DNA from: Deltaproteobacteria bacterium | Lineage (GTDB): Bacteria > Myxococcota_A > UBA9160 > SZUA-336 | Assembly: GCA_016875225.1 (NCBI GenBank) | Contig: VGRW01000039.1 | Span: 1 to 32,929, forward strand | Length of the DNA: 32,929 nt | Direction: 5' to 3' | In this document: positions 21,314 to 31,990 of the stretch, piece after piece | Numbering within the stretch: position 1 is the stretch's first letter | Layout: the number at the start of each line of letters is the position of its first letter | Notes under the pieces: generated by a model | Database searches by the model: none | What the model was told of the DNA's origin: nothing | Seen by the model: only the letters and a program-made list of their open reading frames with translations | Program-made: the position numbers and the translations under genes

Positions 21314-23755
21314 GTGCGAAGCCTCGGTCACAGGCTCGCCCTCGCCGCGCTGCTCCTGGCCATGCTCGGGCCGGAGACCGCGCTCGCGGCGGTCGACAAG
21401 TGCGGCGCGGATCGGGCCAAGGCTCTCGGCAAGCACGCGGCCGCGGGGCTCGATTGCCACTCACGCGCGGCTGGATCCGGCGCAGCCGTAGACACCGCGT
21501 GCCTGGCGAAGGCGCAGACGCGACTCGCCGACGCGTTCGCGAAGCTCGAAGCCAAAGGCTGCACGCCAGGCGACGCTTTTGACGGAGCGGAGAGCGCTGC
21601 CGAGTTCTGGAAGGCCGCCGCCGCACGGCTCCGCACGGGGGCGGGCGCGGCCGATTCCTGCGCCGCGGCCAAGCTGCGCGGCGCGGGGCGGCACGCGCGC
21701 GACGCGTTCGAGTGTCACGCGAAGGCGCTGAGTAGAGACTTGCCGCGCGACGCCGCGTGCTTCGCGCGCGCGCGCCAGCGCTTCCACGCCGAGCTCGCCC
21801 GCGCCGAGCGGCGAGGCGGCTGCCTCACGCTCGACGACGGCGCGCCGCTCGAGCGCGAAGCCGACGCGCACGTGGCTCGCGCGCTCGACCTCGCGCTCTG
21901 CGCCGACCTGGTCGAGGACGACGTGCCCGGCGCCTGGAGCGCGAGCGCCGTCGGCGGCTACCCGACCGAGCTCTCCGCGCTCGCGCCCGACGACGCGCTG
22001 GTGGGAAGCGCTGCGCTGCGCGCCGAGACGACCGCGCTCTTCGGCTGGACGCTGCGCCACGCCGCGCCCGGGCCGCTCGACGTCTCGGAGGGAATCGCGA
22101 GCGAGCTGCGCTTCGCGGTTCGCGCCGAGAACACCAACACACCGACCTGGCAGGGAAGCTGGCCGGCGCTCACCCTCGAAGACGCGTTCGGGCGGCGGCG
22201 GCGCTACGAGCCGACCGCCCCGCGGCTTCCCGACGACGGCTTCCTCTGGCGCCCGATCTCGGTGCCGCTGGACGGAGGCGCGGGCTGGACTACGAGCGGC
22301 GACGAGAGCTTCGACCGCACGGCCGTGGCCGCGGTCGAGCTCGAGGCCGACACCTGGGGCGCAGGATTCCGGATCGAGCTCGATGGGCTCGCCGCGGTCG
22401 GGCCGACCTGCCGCGCGCCGTGTGACTGCGGCGCGCACGGGAGCTGCGGCGAGTCACTCGCCTGCGAGTGCGACCTGGGCTACTCGGGCGCGCGCTGCGA
22501 CGAGTGCGCGTACGGCTGGGGCGAGGGTCCGGGCGACACCTGCGCGCTCGAGAGCGACGGCGGAGCCACGGTCTGGCCCAACGCCTACGCGCCCGCGAAC
22601 TCGAGCCCGTGGCTCGCCGCGCACCACGACGACGTCGTGCGCCTCGAGCCGACGGTGCTGGTGCTGAACTTCGTGAACCCGAGCTCGCCGGGCGCGGTGC
22701 GGACGCTGGTCGACGGCGTGATCGCGGGGCTCGCGGAGGGATCGCGCGAGCGCGGCGACGAGATCCCGGGCGCGACCCCGCAGCTCGAGTACCGCATCTT
22801 CGGCGACGCGGTGATCGATCTTCGCGACGGCGTCGAAGGGCGCGATCCCGCGCCGCCCGGCTGGCCGTACCAGAACTCGACGCTCTACCCGCGCCGGCCG
22901 GACGGCGAGCCCGGCGCCTGGCGCTTCGACTACGCGGAGCTCTTCGACCAGGACTTCGCCGAGCACTACGGAGTGATCGATCCGAACGACCCGGGCCGCT
23001 ACCTCGAGCTCTGCGAGCTGGCCGAGCGCGGGCTGGTGCACGACGTCTGGGTGGTCGGCTCGGGCGATGTCCCGGACGCGGGCGCGGCCGAGGTCCTCGA
23101 ATCCAAGCCTCTTTACGATTCGGCGGGAAACCGCGTGGGCGAGGGCTTCGACCGCTGCGCGGGAAACGGCTGCTTCGATCTGGACGTGCCGGTCTGCGGC
23201 GTGAGCCTGCGCGTCGGATTCGTGAACTACAGCCGAGGCCCCGGCTGCTACATCCACTCACAGGCGCACGGGATCGAGTCGACTGCCGCGCGCGCGGTCA
23301 CGCCGGGACTCACGGCGTGGTTCGACCGCTTCGCGGGATTCGATCTGGACACGCGCTGGGGTCTGCCGCTGCCGAGCCTGTACGGGGTGTCCTGTCCGTC
23401 GCCGCCGTGCATCGAGCACCCGACGCCGTCGTCGCTCGCGCTTCAGACGTACGACGGCGCGCACGAGCGCGATCCGTTCGACGCGGTCTGCGGCAACGTG
23501 CACTTCCCGCCGAACGCCGAGTCGGGCTACGACTACGCGAACCCCGACGCCGTGCTCTCGAGCTGCCGCGGCTTCGGGACGACGGGCGAGCGCGCGCCCG
23601 TCTCGGCGCAGGACTGGAGCGCGTACTCGGACTACGGCGACTGCGGCGGCGAGTTCCTGGTCTGGTGGATGCAGCGAATGCCCGGCGCCTCGGGCACGCG
23701 CGCTTTCGGCGACGGCCGTCCCATGCGCTCGGTCTGGCCGTACCTGTTCTACTGA
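21314..23755 (+). CDS. Large secreted Cys-rich protein with duplicated 4-Cys modules and laminin-type EGF domain
   Basis: The 813-residue protein has a signal peptide (1-25, ALAALLLAMLGPETALA). Two N-terminal modules follow with Cys at 30/48/63/83 and 116/134/149/170, spacings 18-15-20 and 18-15-21, each with a CH motif at the second Cys. A beta-rich region leads to an eight-Cys laminin-type EGF domain at 370-410 (C370, 372, 378, 384, 386, 395, 398, 410). The C-terminal 400 residues (from VLVLNFVNPSSPGAV) have more Cys and motifs such as YIHSQAHGIES and CGNVHFPPNAESGYDYANP. I do not recognise that domain; it has a conserved, enzyme-like look but I cannot name an activity. It is probably extracellular or surface-attached. 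The start is GTG at 21314, 3 nt after the hydrolase stop and without a strong site, so coupled translation is likely. Confidence 0.7.
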   Translation: MRSLGHRLALAALLLAMLGPETALAAVDKCGADRAKALGKHAAAGLDCHSRAAGSGAAVDTACLAKAQTRLADAFAKLEAKGCTPGDAFDGAESAAEFWKAAAARLRTGAGAADSCAAAKLRGAGRHARDAFECHAKALSRDLPRDAACFARARQRFHAELARAERRGGCLTLDDGAPLEREADAHVARALDLALCADLVEDDVPGAWSASAVGGYPTELSALAPDDALVGSAALRAETTALFGWTLRHAAPGPLDVSEGIASELRFAVRAENTNTPTWQGSWPALTLEDAFGRRRRYEPTAPRLPDDGFLWRPISVPLDGGAGWTTSGDESFDRTAVAAVELEADTWGAGFRIELDGLAAVGPTCRAPCDCGAHGSCGESLACECDLGYSGARCDECAYGWGEGPGDTCALESDGGATVWPNAYAPANSSPWLAAHHDDVVRLEPTVLVLNFVNPSSPGAVRTLVDGVIAGLAEGSRERGDEIPGATPQLEYRIFGDAVIDLRDGVEGRDPAPPGWPYQNSTLYPRRPDGEPGAWRFDYAELFDQDFAEHYGVIDPNDPGRYLELCELAERGLVHDVWVVGSGDVPDAGAAEVLESKPLYDSAGNRVGEGFDRCAGNGCFDLDVPVCGVSLRVGFVNYSRGPGCYIHSQAHGIESTAARAVTPGLTAWFDRFAGFDLDTRWGLPLPSLYGVSCPSPPCIEHPTPSSLALQTYDGAHERDPFDAVCGNVHFPPNAESGYDYANPDAVLSSCRGFGTTGERAPVSAQDWSAYSDYGDCGGEFLVWWMQRMPGASGTRAFGDGRPMRSVWPYLFY

Positions 23756-23762
23756 CCCGGCA

Positions 23763-24251
23763 CTACGAGCCGTCGGCGCGCCAGGTCAGCACCTCGCCGC
23801 CGCGGCCGAGCAGCACGCTGCCCGGGAACACGCGCAGCCGCCACGGCTCGAGGCGAAGCGCGGCGAAGCTCGCGTCGGTGGGCTTGGTCCAGCCGGGGAT
23901 GATGGCGGGGTCGTAGCCGACCGGCGCGGGCGCGTCGCGGAACAGGTTCCAGACGCGCGTTCGCGTCTCGTCGTCGAACGCCCACTCGGCGCGGCACTCG
24001 GCCAGACAGGTGTCCTGCGTGGTCGCCCAGTAGTTGAGCGAGAGATACGGGCTCTGCGCCAGGTGCGCCCGCTTCAGCGGCGTGGGGCCGGTGGCGATCC
24101 AGCCCGAGAGCTTTGCTCCGTCCCAGACCCAGATCGGGTGCAGCACGCGCGAGCGCGGGCGGCCGCGGCGATCGACCGTCGCCGCGCTGCACCAGACGAT
24201 GCGATGGGCCATCTCGACGAAGGCCGGGCCGATCTTTGCAAGCTCCGTCAT
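23763..24251 (-). CDS. PPOX-fold (pyridoxamine-5'-phosphate-oxidase-like) protein
   Basis: The 162-residue split-barrel protein includes IVWCSAATVDRRGRPRSRVLHPIWVWDG, LSGWIATGPTPLKRAHLAQSPYLSLNYW and a C-terminal FFP-like LRVFPGSVLLGRGG. Together these fit the FMN-binding pyridoxamine oxidase-like family; the exact reaction is unknown. A GGAG site lies about 7 nt upstream of the ATG. It converges on the secreted-protein gene with only 7 nt between stops, and is divergent from the amidohydrolase (53 nt), suggesting shared regulation with the latter. It is a second, distinct PPOX protein in this neighbourhood, not a copy of the one at 18854. Confidence 0.8.
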   Translation of the reverse strand: MTELAKIGPAFVEMAHRIVWCSAATVDRRGRPRSRVLHPIWVWDGAKLSGWIATGPTPLKRAHLAQSPYLSLNYWATTQDTCLAECRAEWAFDDETRTRVWNLFRDAPAPVGYDPAIIPGWTKPTDASFAALRLEPWRLRVFPGSVLLGRGGEVLTWRADGS

Positions 24252-24304
24252 GCGCAGCTCCTTTCGAGGTCCGAAGCGAGAGCATACTCGGGTACTCTCT
24301 CGCG

Positions 24305-25330
24305 ATGGGCTCCGCGCTGGCCGAGAACGAGACGTTCCGCTTCGACCGACTCGAGGACCTGGCGCGGCTGCCCTGGTTCGACGTGGACGGCGATCGGCTG
24401 GTGGTCTCGGACGCCTCGGTCGGGCCGATCATCGACATGCACGCGCACTACGCGCTGCCGGCGATCTGGCCGCTGCGCTTCGACCTGGAGCGCGAGAGCG
24501 AGCGCACGGAGCTGCTGCTGCCCTGCTGCAGCCGCCACGACCTGGACGTCTACGCCAATCACAACTTCGGCGCGCTAGGCGTGAAGCAGCTGAAATCCGA
24601 GCTCGTGCTCGGCGGCGCGCTCGGCATCGGCAAGCGCTGGACGCACACCGCGCCCAACCGGGCGCGCGACTGCCGCGACATGGGCATCGTGCACAGCGCG
24701 ATCCTCGCGATCGACATCGGCCTGCCGAGCCGCCACGTCGCGGACTCGATCGCGGCCGCGAAGGCGCGAAGCTCGACCACGCCGTTCGGGAGCGTGCACC
24801 CGCGCCGACGTCGCCCGCGCGAGAAGCTCGAGGAGCAGCTCCACGCGGGCGCGCGCGGGCTGAAGCTGCACCCGCAGCTGCAGAAGTTCCTTCCCGGTGC
24901 GGACGAGGCGATGCCGCTGTACGCGCTCGCCGCGGCCGAGCGCATTCCGGTGCTCTGGCACTGCGGGCCGGTCGGGATCGAGCTCGCGTCCGCGCGCAAG
25001 TTCGTGCAGGTGCCGAGCTACGAGCGGCCGCTGGCCGAGTGTCCCGACACCACCTTCGTGCTCGGCCACGCGGGCGCGCTCGACTCCGACCTGGGCCTCG
25101 AGCTGCAGCTCCGCCACGCGAACGCGGTGCTCGAGGTCTCGTGCATCAGCCTCTCGCAGCTGCGCCGCGTGATCGATCGCGGCGACCCGGACCGGATCGT
25201 CTACGGCACGGACTGGCCGTTCTACCACCACGCGCTCGCGCTCGCGAAGGTGCTCGTCGCGACGGAAGGCCGGCCGGAGCTGCGCCGCAAGATCCTGCAC
25301 GACAACGCCGCGCGGCTGCTCGGACTGTGA
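24305..25330 (+). CDS. Amidohydrolase-2 family metal-dependent hydrolase/decarboxylase
   Basis: The 341-residue TIM-barrel has the family ligands D44/H46/H48 (IIDMHAHYA), LKLHPQLQKF, LWHCGP, VLGHAGALDSD and the catalytic Asp in YGTDWPFYHH. Such proteins hydrolyse or decarboxylate aromatic acids and lactones; the substrate is unknown. An N-terminal 40 residues (FDRLEDLARLPWFDVDGDRLVVSD) precede the barrel. A HPRRRRPRE segment is unusually basic. It has no Shine-Dalgarno; a CATACT -10-like hexamer (24283-24288) lies 16 nt before the ATG, so the leader would be very short. It is divergent from the PPOX gene. Confidence 0.82.
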   Translation: MGSALAENETFRFDRLEDLARLPWFDVDGDRLVVSDASVGPIIDMHAHYALPAIWPLRFDLERESERTELLLPCCSRHDLDVYANHNFGALGVKQLKSELVLGGALGIGKRWTHTAPNRARDCRDMGIVHSAILAIDIGLPSRHVADSIAAAKARSSTTPFGSVHPRRRRPREKLEEQLHAGARGLKLHPQLQKFLPGADEAMPLYALAAAERIPVLWHCGPVGIELASARKFVQVPSYERPLAECPDTTFVLGHAGALDSDLGLELQLRHANAVLEVSCISLSQLRRVIDRGDPDRIVYGTDWPFYHHALALAKVLVATEGRPELRRKILHDNAARLLGL

Positions 25331-25445
25331 CTCCGCACTGCCGCTGGCGCGTGCGGGCGCAGGCGGTCACCGCCGTCCGTCACTGATCCCGCGCTCGGCG
25401 CGCTCTCCCTCAAGCCGGGCGCGGGTACCGGTCGAAGCCATCGGT

Positions 25446-27289
<1,844 letters not shown>

Positions 27290-27293
<4 letters not shown>

Positions 27294-28120
27294 CTCGGCG
27301 AGAGATCCCGCTCCTGCTCGGCGAGGAAGCGGATCACGAGCCGGTTGAAGCGCGGCGCGAGCTCGGCCGCGATCAGGTGGCCGGCGTTGGGCAGCAGAAC
27401 GAGGCGCGAGTCCTTGATGCGCGAGGCGAGCTGCCGCGAGAGCACGGGCGGGGTCAGGATGTCCCCCTCGCCGCAGACCACCAGCGTCGGCACGCGGATC
27501 CGGTCGAGCCGCTCGAGCGCGTCGTGCGCGATGCAGGCGTCGGCCTGTCGCGCGAAGACGCGGTCGTCCATCGGCGCATCGTCGCGCAGGTAGAAGCGCC
27601 ACATCGCCTCGATCAGATCCTCTTGCTCCATGGTCGCGTCGCCGATCGTCCAGGCGAGCCGGTTCTTGATCCGGATCTCGGCGGGGACCTTGAGCTCGAC
27701 CATCCGCTTCCACAGGTCGAGCACCGCGCGCCGTTTCGCGTCGGCGCGCGCGTAGGTTCCGGCCAGGACCAGCGACGCGAGCCGCTGCGGGTGCTCGAGC
27801 GCGAGCTCCTGCGCGATCATGCCGCCGAGGAATCCACCCAGCACGTGCGCACGCGCGAGCCCGAGATGGTCGAGCAGAGCGCGCGCGTCCTCGGCCATCT
27901 CGGCGGTGCTGAACGGGCCGCCCGGATCCTCCGACTGCCCGGCGCCGCGATTGTCGAAGACGATGCACGGGTGGCCTGCGCGGATCAGGTCGGGCACGGT
28001 GACGGTGAGCCAGCCCTGGCAGGTTCCGCCCATTCCCATCACGAGCAGAAGCGGCGTCTTGGGTCCGTCGCCGTGGAGCTCGTAGTGGATCGAGAACCCG
28101 CGCGTGCGAAAGCTCGGCAT
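27290..28120 (-). CDS. Alpha/beta-hydrolase fold protein with Phe in the nucleophile position
   Basis: The 276-residue protein has a complete alpha/beta-hydrolase core: LLVMGMGGTCQGW (oxyanion region), FDNRGAGQSEDP, the nucleophile elbow GGFLGG, PTLVVCGEGDILTPP with acid D220, and LPNAGHLIAAE with H248. The elbow should read G-x-S-x-G, but residue 97 is Phe (TTC at 27832-27830). Acid and histidine are kept. A single base change from TCC would explain this, so either the protein is no longer a hydrolase (for example a receptor or scaffold) or the base is an error. GGAG lies about 12 nt before the ATG. The gene is 41 nt downstream of mglA and likely in the mglBA operon. Confidence 0.9.
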
Positions 28121-28161
28121 CGGCGGATCTTACTCCGCCGGCGGCGCGTCCCGCGAGCGGG

Positions 28162-28755
28162 CTAGCGCGAGCCCTTCTTCAGCTCCTGGAGCACCAGCCG
28201 CGCGAGCGCCTTCAGGGTCTCGAAGACGCCCTTGCCCGACTGCGCGGCGGCTTCGAAGTCGGCGATCTTCCCGGTCGGGTTCAGCGCGGACTTCAGGTCC
28301 TCGATCGGCACGGCGTTGGGCAGGTCGCGCTTGTTGTACTGCAGCACGACGGGGATCTTGTCGAAGTCGTAGCCCTGCTCGCGCAGGTTGGCCTTCAGGT
28401 TCTCCAGCGACTCGACGTTCGCCTCGAAGCGCTCCTCCTGGCTGTCGGCGACGAAGACCACACCGTCGACGCCCTTCAGGATCAGCTTGCGGCTCGCGTC
28501 GTAGAAGACCTGACCCGGAACGGTGTAGAGGTGGAAGCGCGTCTTGAAGCCGCGGATCTCGCCGAGCGAGAGCGGCAGGAAGTCGAAGAAGAGCGTGCGC
28601 TCGGTCTCGGTGGCGAGCGAGATCATCTTGCCCTTCGCGTCCGCCGCGGTCTTCTCGTAGATGTACTTGAGATTGGTGGTCTTCCCGCACAGCCCCGGTC
28701 CGTAGTAGACGAGCTTGCAGTTGATCTCGCGCGCGCTGTAGTTGATGAACGCCAT
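28162..28755 (-). CDS. mglA: MglA-type Ras-like small GTPase
   Basis: The 197-residue protein is nearly identical in its core to Myxococcus MglA, the polarity and motility GTPase. The P-loop is [12 protein letters not shown] (K25, T26), the switch region contains T54 in [11 protein letters not shown], then [15 protein letters not shown] and the guanine-specificity NKRDLP (141-146). In the cell it marks a pole or a complex in its GTP form and is switched off by MglB. It ends in a basic KKGSR. The ATG is weakly preceded by AGAG. mglB ends 7 nt upstream, the usual order. Many non-gliding deltaproteobacteria carry the pair, so gliding should not be assumed. Confidence 0.96.
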   Translation of the reverse strand: MAFINYSAREINCKLVYYGPGLCGKTTNLKYIYEKTAADAKGKMISLATETERTLFFDFLPLSLGEIRGFKTRFHLYTVPGQVFYDASRKLILKGVDGVVFVADSQEERFEANVESLENLKANLREQGYDFDKIPVVLQYNKRDLPNAVPIEDLKSALNPTGKIADFEAAAQSGKGVFETLKALARLVLQELKKGSR

Positions 28756-28762
28756 GGGATCT

Positions 28763-29260
28763 CTAGTCCGAGAACAGGTTGTCGATGTCTTCGTCGCTGA
28801 TTTCGGCGAACGGCGAGGCCGGCCCGTCCGCGTCCGAATCCGATTCCGCCCTCTTGAAGATCTCGTCGAACAGCTCGGAAAGCTTTTGCCCGGCCTTCTT
28901 CACGCGCAGCCGGACCAGTCCGAGCGAGCTTCGGTCGTCGAAGACGACGACCAGGATGATTCGCTGCGCGACCAGCGTGATGTGGACGTTGTCGCGCTCG
29001 CCCTGGTGGAAGTGAGTCGGGAAGTCGGGCTCGCCGATCACCTTCGCCAGCCCCTGCGTGGCCGCGACGTTCCCGGCCACCAGTGACGCGAGCGACGTGG
29101 TGTCGATGCCCTTGAGCTCGCCCGCTTCGGTCACGAGCTGACCGTTTCGATCGACCAGGAAGATCGCCTTGGCGTTCGCGTCCTCGACCAGCCGTTCGGA
29201 GACGGCGAGAAGCTTGCGATGGTCGTCCTCGAAGAGCACTAGCTGCGGCGTCAACGACAT
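28763..29260 (-). CDS. mglB: MglB-type Roadblock/LC7 GTPase-activating protein
   Basis: The 165-residue protein has the Roadblock fold: [42 protein letters not shown], and [24 protein letters not shown]. It is followed by a coiled, acidic tail ([30 protein letters not shown]). MglB accelerates GTP hydrolysis by MglA and sets its location. It begins [17 protein letters not shown] with AAAGGGG 9 nt before the ATG. It is first in an operon mglB-mglA-hydrolase with its own upstream region of 160 nt. Confidence 0.95.
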   Translation of the reverse strand: MSLTPQLVLFEDDHRKLLAVSERLVEDANAKAIFLVDRNGQLVTEAGELKGIDTTSLASLVAGNVAATQGLAKVIGEPDFPTHFHQGERDNVHITLVAQRIILVVVFDDRSSLGLVRLRVKKAGQKLSELFDEIFKRAESDSDADGPASPFAEISDEDIDNLFSD

Positions 29261-29333
29261 CGCCTCGGCCCCTTTTGATCTCGGCGCAGTCGAAGCTCTA
29301 ACACTTCGATCCGTCTGGGAAATCCCGGTTCGC

Positions 29334-29363
29334 AGACTAGCAGAGGGCGATTTCGCCAGACAA
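29334..29363 (-). promoter_or_regulatory. Candidate mglBA promoter with dyad in spacer
   Basis: On the minus strand TTGTCT (29358-29363) and TAGTCT (29334-29339) are 18 nt apart. The spacer holds a perfect small dyad, GGCGA-N2-TCGCC (29346-29357). Hexamer matches are modest. It lies about 75 nt upstream of the mglB start. Confidence 0.35.
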
Positions 29364-29387
29364 GCCGATTCCAGCTGTCGAATCGGC
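29364..29387. repeat. Inverted repeat GCCGATT-N10-AATCGGC
   Basis: Perfect 7-bp arms at 29364-29370 and 29381-29387, with a further AATCGGC at 29408-29414. It directly abuts the candidate mglBA -35 on its upstream side and begins 34 nt after the recR stop. It could be an activator or repressor site, or a weak recR 3' hairpin; no U-tract follows. Confidence 0.5.
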
Positions 29388-29420
29388 GGATGCCGCGGGA
29401 TCTTGAGAATCGGCCCGGCT

Positions 29421-30029
29421 CTAGCTCCGGAACGAGCGGCGATTCTCGAGCGATTTCCGGACCGTGATCGGATCGACGTATTCCAGATCCCCGCCGATCG
29501 GCATTCCGTAGCCGATCCGCGTCACGGGCACCCCCGACATCGCGAGTCGATCGGCGACGTAGAGAGCGGTGGCCTCGCCTTCCGGGTTGGGATTGGTGGC
29601 GAGGATGACCTCGTCGATCCCGCCGGACTCGACGCGCCGGGCCAGCGCGTCGATGCGCAGCGCCTCGGGCCCCACGCCGTCGAGCGGCGAGATCGTGCCG
29701 CCGAGCACGTGGTAGCGGCCCTTGTAGCCGCGCGTGCTCTCGATCGAGGCCAGGTCGGCCGGCTCCTCGACCACGCAGACCAGCCGGGCGTCGCGCGTCT
29801 CGTCGCGGCAGATCTCGCAGGGCGAGCGCGAGGTCAGGTTGAAGCAGACCTCGCACAGGCGGATGTCGGCGCGCAGGCGCAGGATCGCCTGGCCGAGCTC
29901 CGCGGCGTAGCTCTCGGGCGCAGAGAGCAGGTAGTACGCCAGCCGGGTCGCCGTCTTCTCGCCGATTCCCGGCAGGCGCCGCAGCGCCTTCACGAGCCGC
30001 TCGATCGGCTCGAGGCTCGAATCGCTCAA
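29421..30029 (-). CDS. recR: Recombination mediator RecR
   Basis: RecR works with RecF/RecO to load RecA on gapped DNA. The 202-residue product has the helix-hairpin-helix (LVKALRRLPGIGEKTATRLA), the zinc finger CEVC...CEIC (about 59-74), the Toprim motif DEVILATNPNPEGEATALY and the end GYGMPIGGDLEYVDPITVRKSLENR. The start is TTG at 30029, overlapping the ybaB stop as TTGA. It is the last gene of dnaX-ybaB-recR. Confidence 0.97.
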   Translation of the reverse strand: MSDSSLEPIERLVKALRRLPGIGEKTATRLAYYLLSAPESYAAELGQAILRLRADIRLCEVCFNLTSRSPCEICRDETRDARLVCVVEEPADLASIESTRGYKGRYHVLGGTISPLDGVGPEALRIDALARRVESGGIDEVILATNPNPEGEATALYVADRLAMSGVPVTRIGYGMPIGGDLEYVDPITVRKSLENRRSFRS

Positions 30030-30373
30030 TTTCCACCGCCCGGCGGGCCGAAGCCCAGGCCCGGCGGCAGCGAGAACCCGGTGACCTGCTGCATCGCCGC
30101 CGCGGCCATCTCGCGCGCACGCACGAGCGCCTGGTTCACACCCGCGCAGACGAGATCCTGGAGCATCGCCACGTCGCGCGGGTCGACGGCCAGCGGGTCG
30201 ATCTTCACCTCCAGGATCTCGAGCGCACCGTTGGCCTTGACCTCGACCATCCCGCCGCCCACGGTCACCGACACGCTCCGGTGTCGGAGCTCCTCCTGCA
30301 CGCGGCGCAGCTTCTCGCCCATCTCCTGCGCCTGCGCCATGACCGCGCGAAGGTCGAACGGGGGCTCGGTCAC
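30026..30373 (-). CDS. ybaB: YbaB/EbfC nucleoid-associated protein
   Basis: The 115-residue protein has the YbaB core AVMAQAQEMGEKLRRVQEEL, VTVGGGMVEVKANGALEILEVKIDP, and DLVCAGVNQALVRAREMAAAAMQQVTG. It ends in a Gly/Pro-rich tail. It binds DNA as a dimer and is almost always encoded between dnaX and recR, as here. The start is GTG at 30373, overlapping the dnaX stop as GTGA; an ATG at residue 12 is an alternative. Confidence 0.95.
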   Translation of the reverse strand: MTEPPFDLRAVMAQAQEMGEKLRRVQEELRHRSVSVTVGGGMVEVKANGALEILEVKIDPLAVDPRDVAMLQDLVCAGVNQALVRAREMAAAAMQQVTGFSLPPGLGFGPPGGGN

Positions 30374-31953
30374 GGCGCGCCTCGGCCCGGGGGCGCCAGC
30401 GTTCGCGAGTCGACGCGGATCTCGCGCAGCTCCGCGTCGAGCGTCTCGATCACCTGGTGCACGCTCGGGTGCGCCTTGGCCTCGGCGCGCACGCGCGCCT
30501 CGAGCGCCGAGCGCTGCTGGTGGCTCAGCACGGATCGGTCGGGCGGCAGCAGCGCGCCGTCGCGCGCGTCGTCGATCGGGGGCGCGAGCTCCGCGTCGTC
30601 CGGGGTCGGCGGCTCGGGCTCGGGAGCCGGTGCAGCTGCGGGAGCAGCTGCGGCTGCAGGTGCAGGCGCAGCCACGAGCGCAGGCACCGCTGCAGCCGCG
30701 GTCGCGGGCGCCGACGAGACCCGCGGCGCGGGCTTCGCCGGCGCGGCCGGCTTCGCGACGCGTGCGCCCGGCCCCGTCGAACCGGAACCGCTCGGAGAGC
30801 CGCCTCCGCCCGGCGCACCGTCGAGCGCGTCGAGCTTCTGGATCAGCGCGGCGAGCGTCTCCGCCTCGGGCAGCGTCGCCAGGCGCAGCACCGCCATCTC
30901 GAGCGCGTGCTCCTGCCGCGACGCGAATGGAAGCTCGCCGATGCGCGAGAGCAACACGCGGAAGAGTCGCTGCAGCGTCTCGGGGTCGTGCGGCCGCGCG
31001 CGCTCGCGAAGCTCGGCGATCGCCTCGGGCGCGGCGTCGATCATTCCGGTCGGGTCATCGACCAGGCGCGCGACGACCAGATCGCGCAGCTCCGCGAGCA
31101 GATCTCCCGCCAGGCGCGCCGGATCGATGCCCCGCTCGAGCACGCGGCGCAGCGCCACGAGCGCTGCAGCCGGGTCGCGCGCGAGCACCGGCTCGAGCAC
31201 GCCGACCAGAAGCTTGCGGTCGATCAGGTCGAGGATCTCGATCGCGTCCTTCTCGGCGACGGTCTTGCCGAGAGCGCTCGTCAGGCGGTCGAGAAGCGTG
31301 AGGGCGTCGCGCCCGCTGCCCTCGGCCTCGCGCGCAATGGTGCGCAGCACCGCTTCGGGCACCTCGATCCCATCCGCGCTGCAGATCCTGCCGAGCAGCG
31401 TGAGCAGCTCGGCGCTGCCCAGCCGGCGCAGATCGAAGCGCTGCACGCGCGAGAGCACGGTGATCGGGATCTTCTGCGGGTCGGTGGTCGCCAGGATGAA
31501 CAGGCTGCGCGGCGGCGGCTCTTCGAGCGTCTTCAGCAGCGCGTTGAACGCCGGGGTCGAGAGCATGTGGACTTCGTCGATGATGAAGATGCGGTGCTTG
31601 CCGGGCGCGGCCGCGTAGCGGACGCTCTCGCGGATCTCGCGCACGTTGTCGACGCCGGTGTTGCTGGCGGCGTCGATCTCCTGCACGTCGAGCGACGTGC
31701 CCGCCGCGATCTCCAGACACGGCGAGCACCTCCCGCACGGCTTCTCGGTCGGGCCCTCGTCGCAGTTCAGCGCGCGCGCGAGGATTCGCGCGATCGTGGT
31801 CTTCGCCACACCGCGCGGACCCGCGAGAAGCAGCGCGTGCGGCAAGCGGCCGAGCCGGATCGCGTTGCGCAGCGCCGTCACGACGTGCCGCTGGCCCTCG
31901 ATCTCGTCGAAGGTCTTCGGCCGGAAACGCCGCGCGAGAACCTCGTAGCTCAT
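30370..31953 (-). CDS. dnaX: DNA polymerase III subunit gamma/tau
   Basis: This clamp-loader ATPase subunit has 527 residues. It begins MSYEVLARRFRPKTFDEIEGQ. Walker A reads GPRGVAKTT (Ala in place of the usual second Gly), then the zinc cysteines (LNC, CGRCSPC), Walker B FIIDEVHMLS, the sensor LFILATTDPQKIP and the arginine finger LSRVQRFDL (usually SRC). The C-terminal third has an Ala/Pro-rich linker (about 390-450) and a short terminal domain. No slippery A-run for a gamma form was noticed. A GACAAT -10-like sequence (31966-31971) lies 12 nt before the ATG, and the SRP RNA gene is directly upstream. It heads dnaX-ybaB-recR. Confidence 0.96.
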   Translation of the reverse strand: MSYEVLARRFRPKTFDEIEGQRHVVTALRNAIRLGRLPHALLLAGPRGVAKTTIARILARALNCDEGPTEKPCGRCSPCLEIAAGTSLDVQEIDAASNTGVDNVREIRESVRYAAAPGKHRIFIIDEVHMLSTPAFNALLKTLEEPPPRSLFILATTDPQKIPITVLSRVQRFDLRRLGSAELLTLLGRICSADGIEVPEAVLRTIAREAEGSGRDALTLLDRLTSALGKTVAEKDAIEILDLIDRKLLVGVLEPVLARDPAAALVALRRVLERGIDPARLAGDLLAELRDLVVARLVDDPTGMIDAAPEAIAELRERARPHDPETLQRLFRVLLSRIGELPFASRQEHALEMAVLRLATLPEAETLAALIQKLDALDGAPGGGGSPSGSGSTGPGARVAKPAAPAKPAPRVSSAPATAAAAVPALVAAPAPAAAAAPAAAPAPEPEPPTPDDAELAPPIDDARDGALLPPDRSVLSHQQRSALEARVRAEAKAHPSVHQVIETLDAELREIRVDSRTLAPPGRGAP

Positions 31954-31990
31954 CTCGGGGGAGTCATTGTCAGGGGAGAACCTCGGCCAG

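Noticed and set aside
25331-25445. Possible gene or terminator between the amidohydrolase and the hybrid kinase
   Set aside because: Only weak GC-rich self-complementarity, no U-tract, no ORF with a start signal.
30600-30800. Repeat array or CRISPR-like element in dnaX
   Set aside because: It is an irregular Ala/Pro codon-rich linker of the tau region, with no regular spacers.
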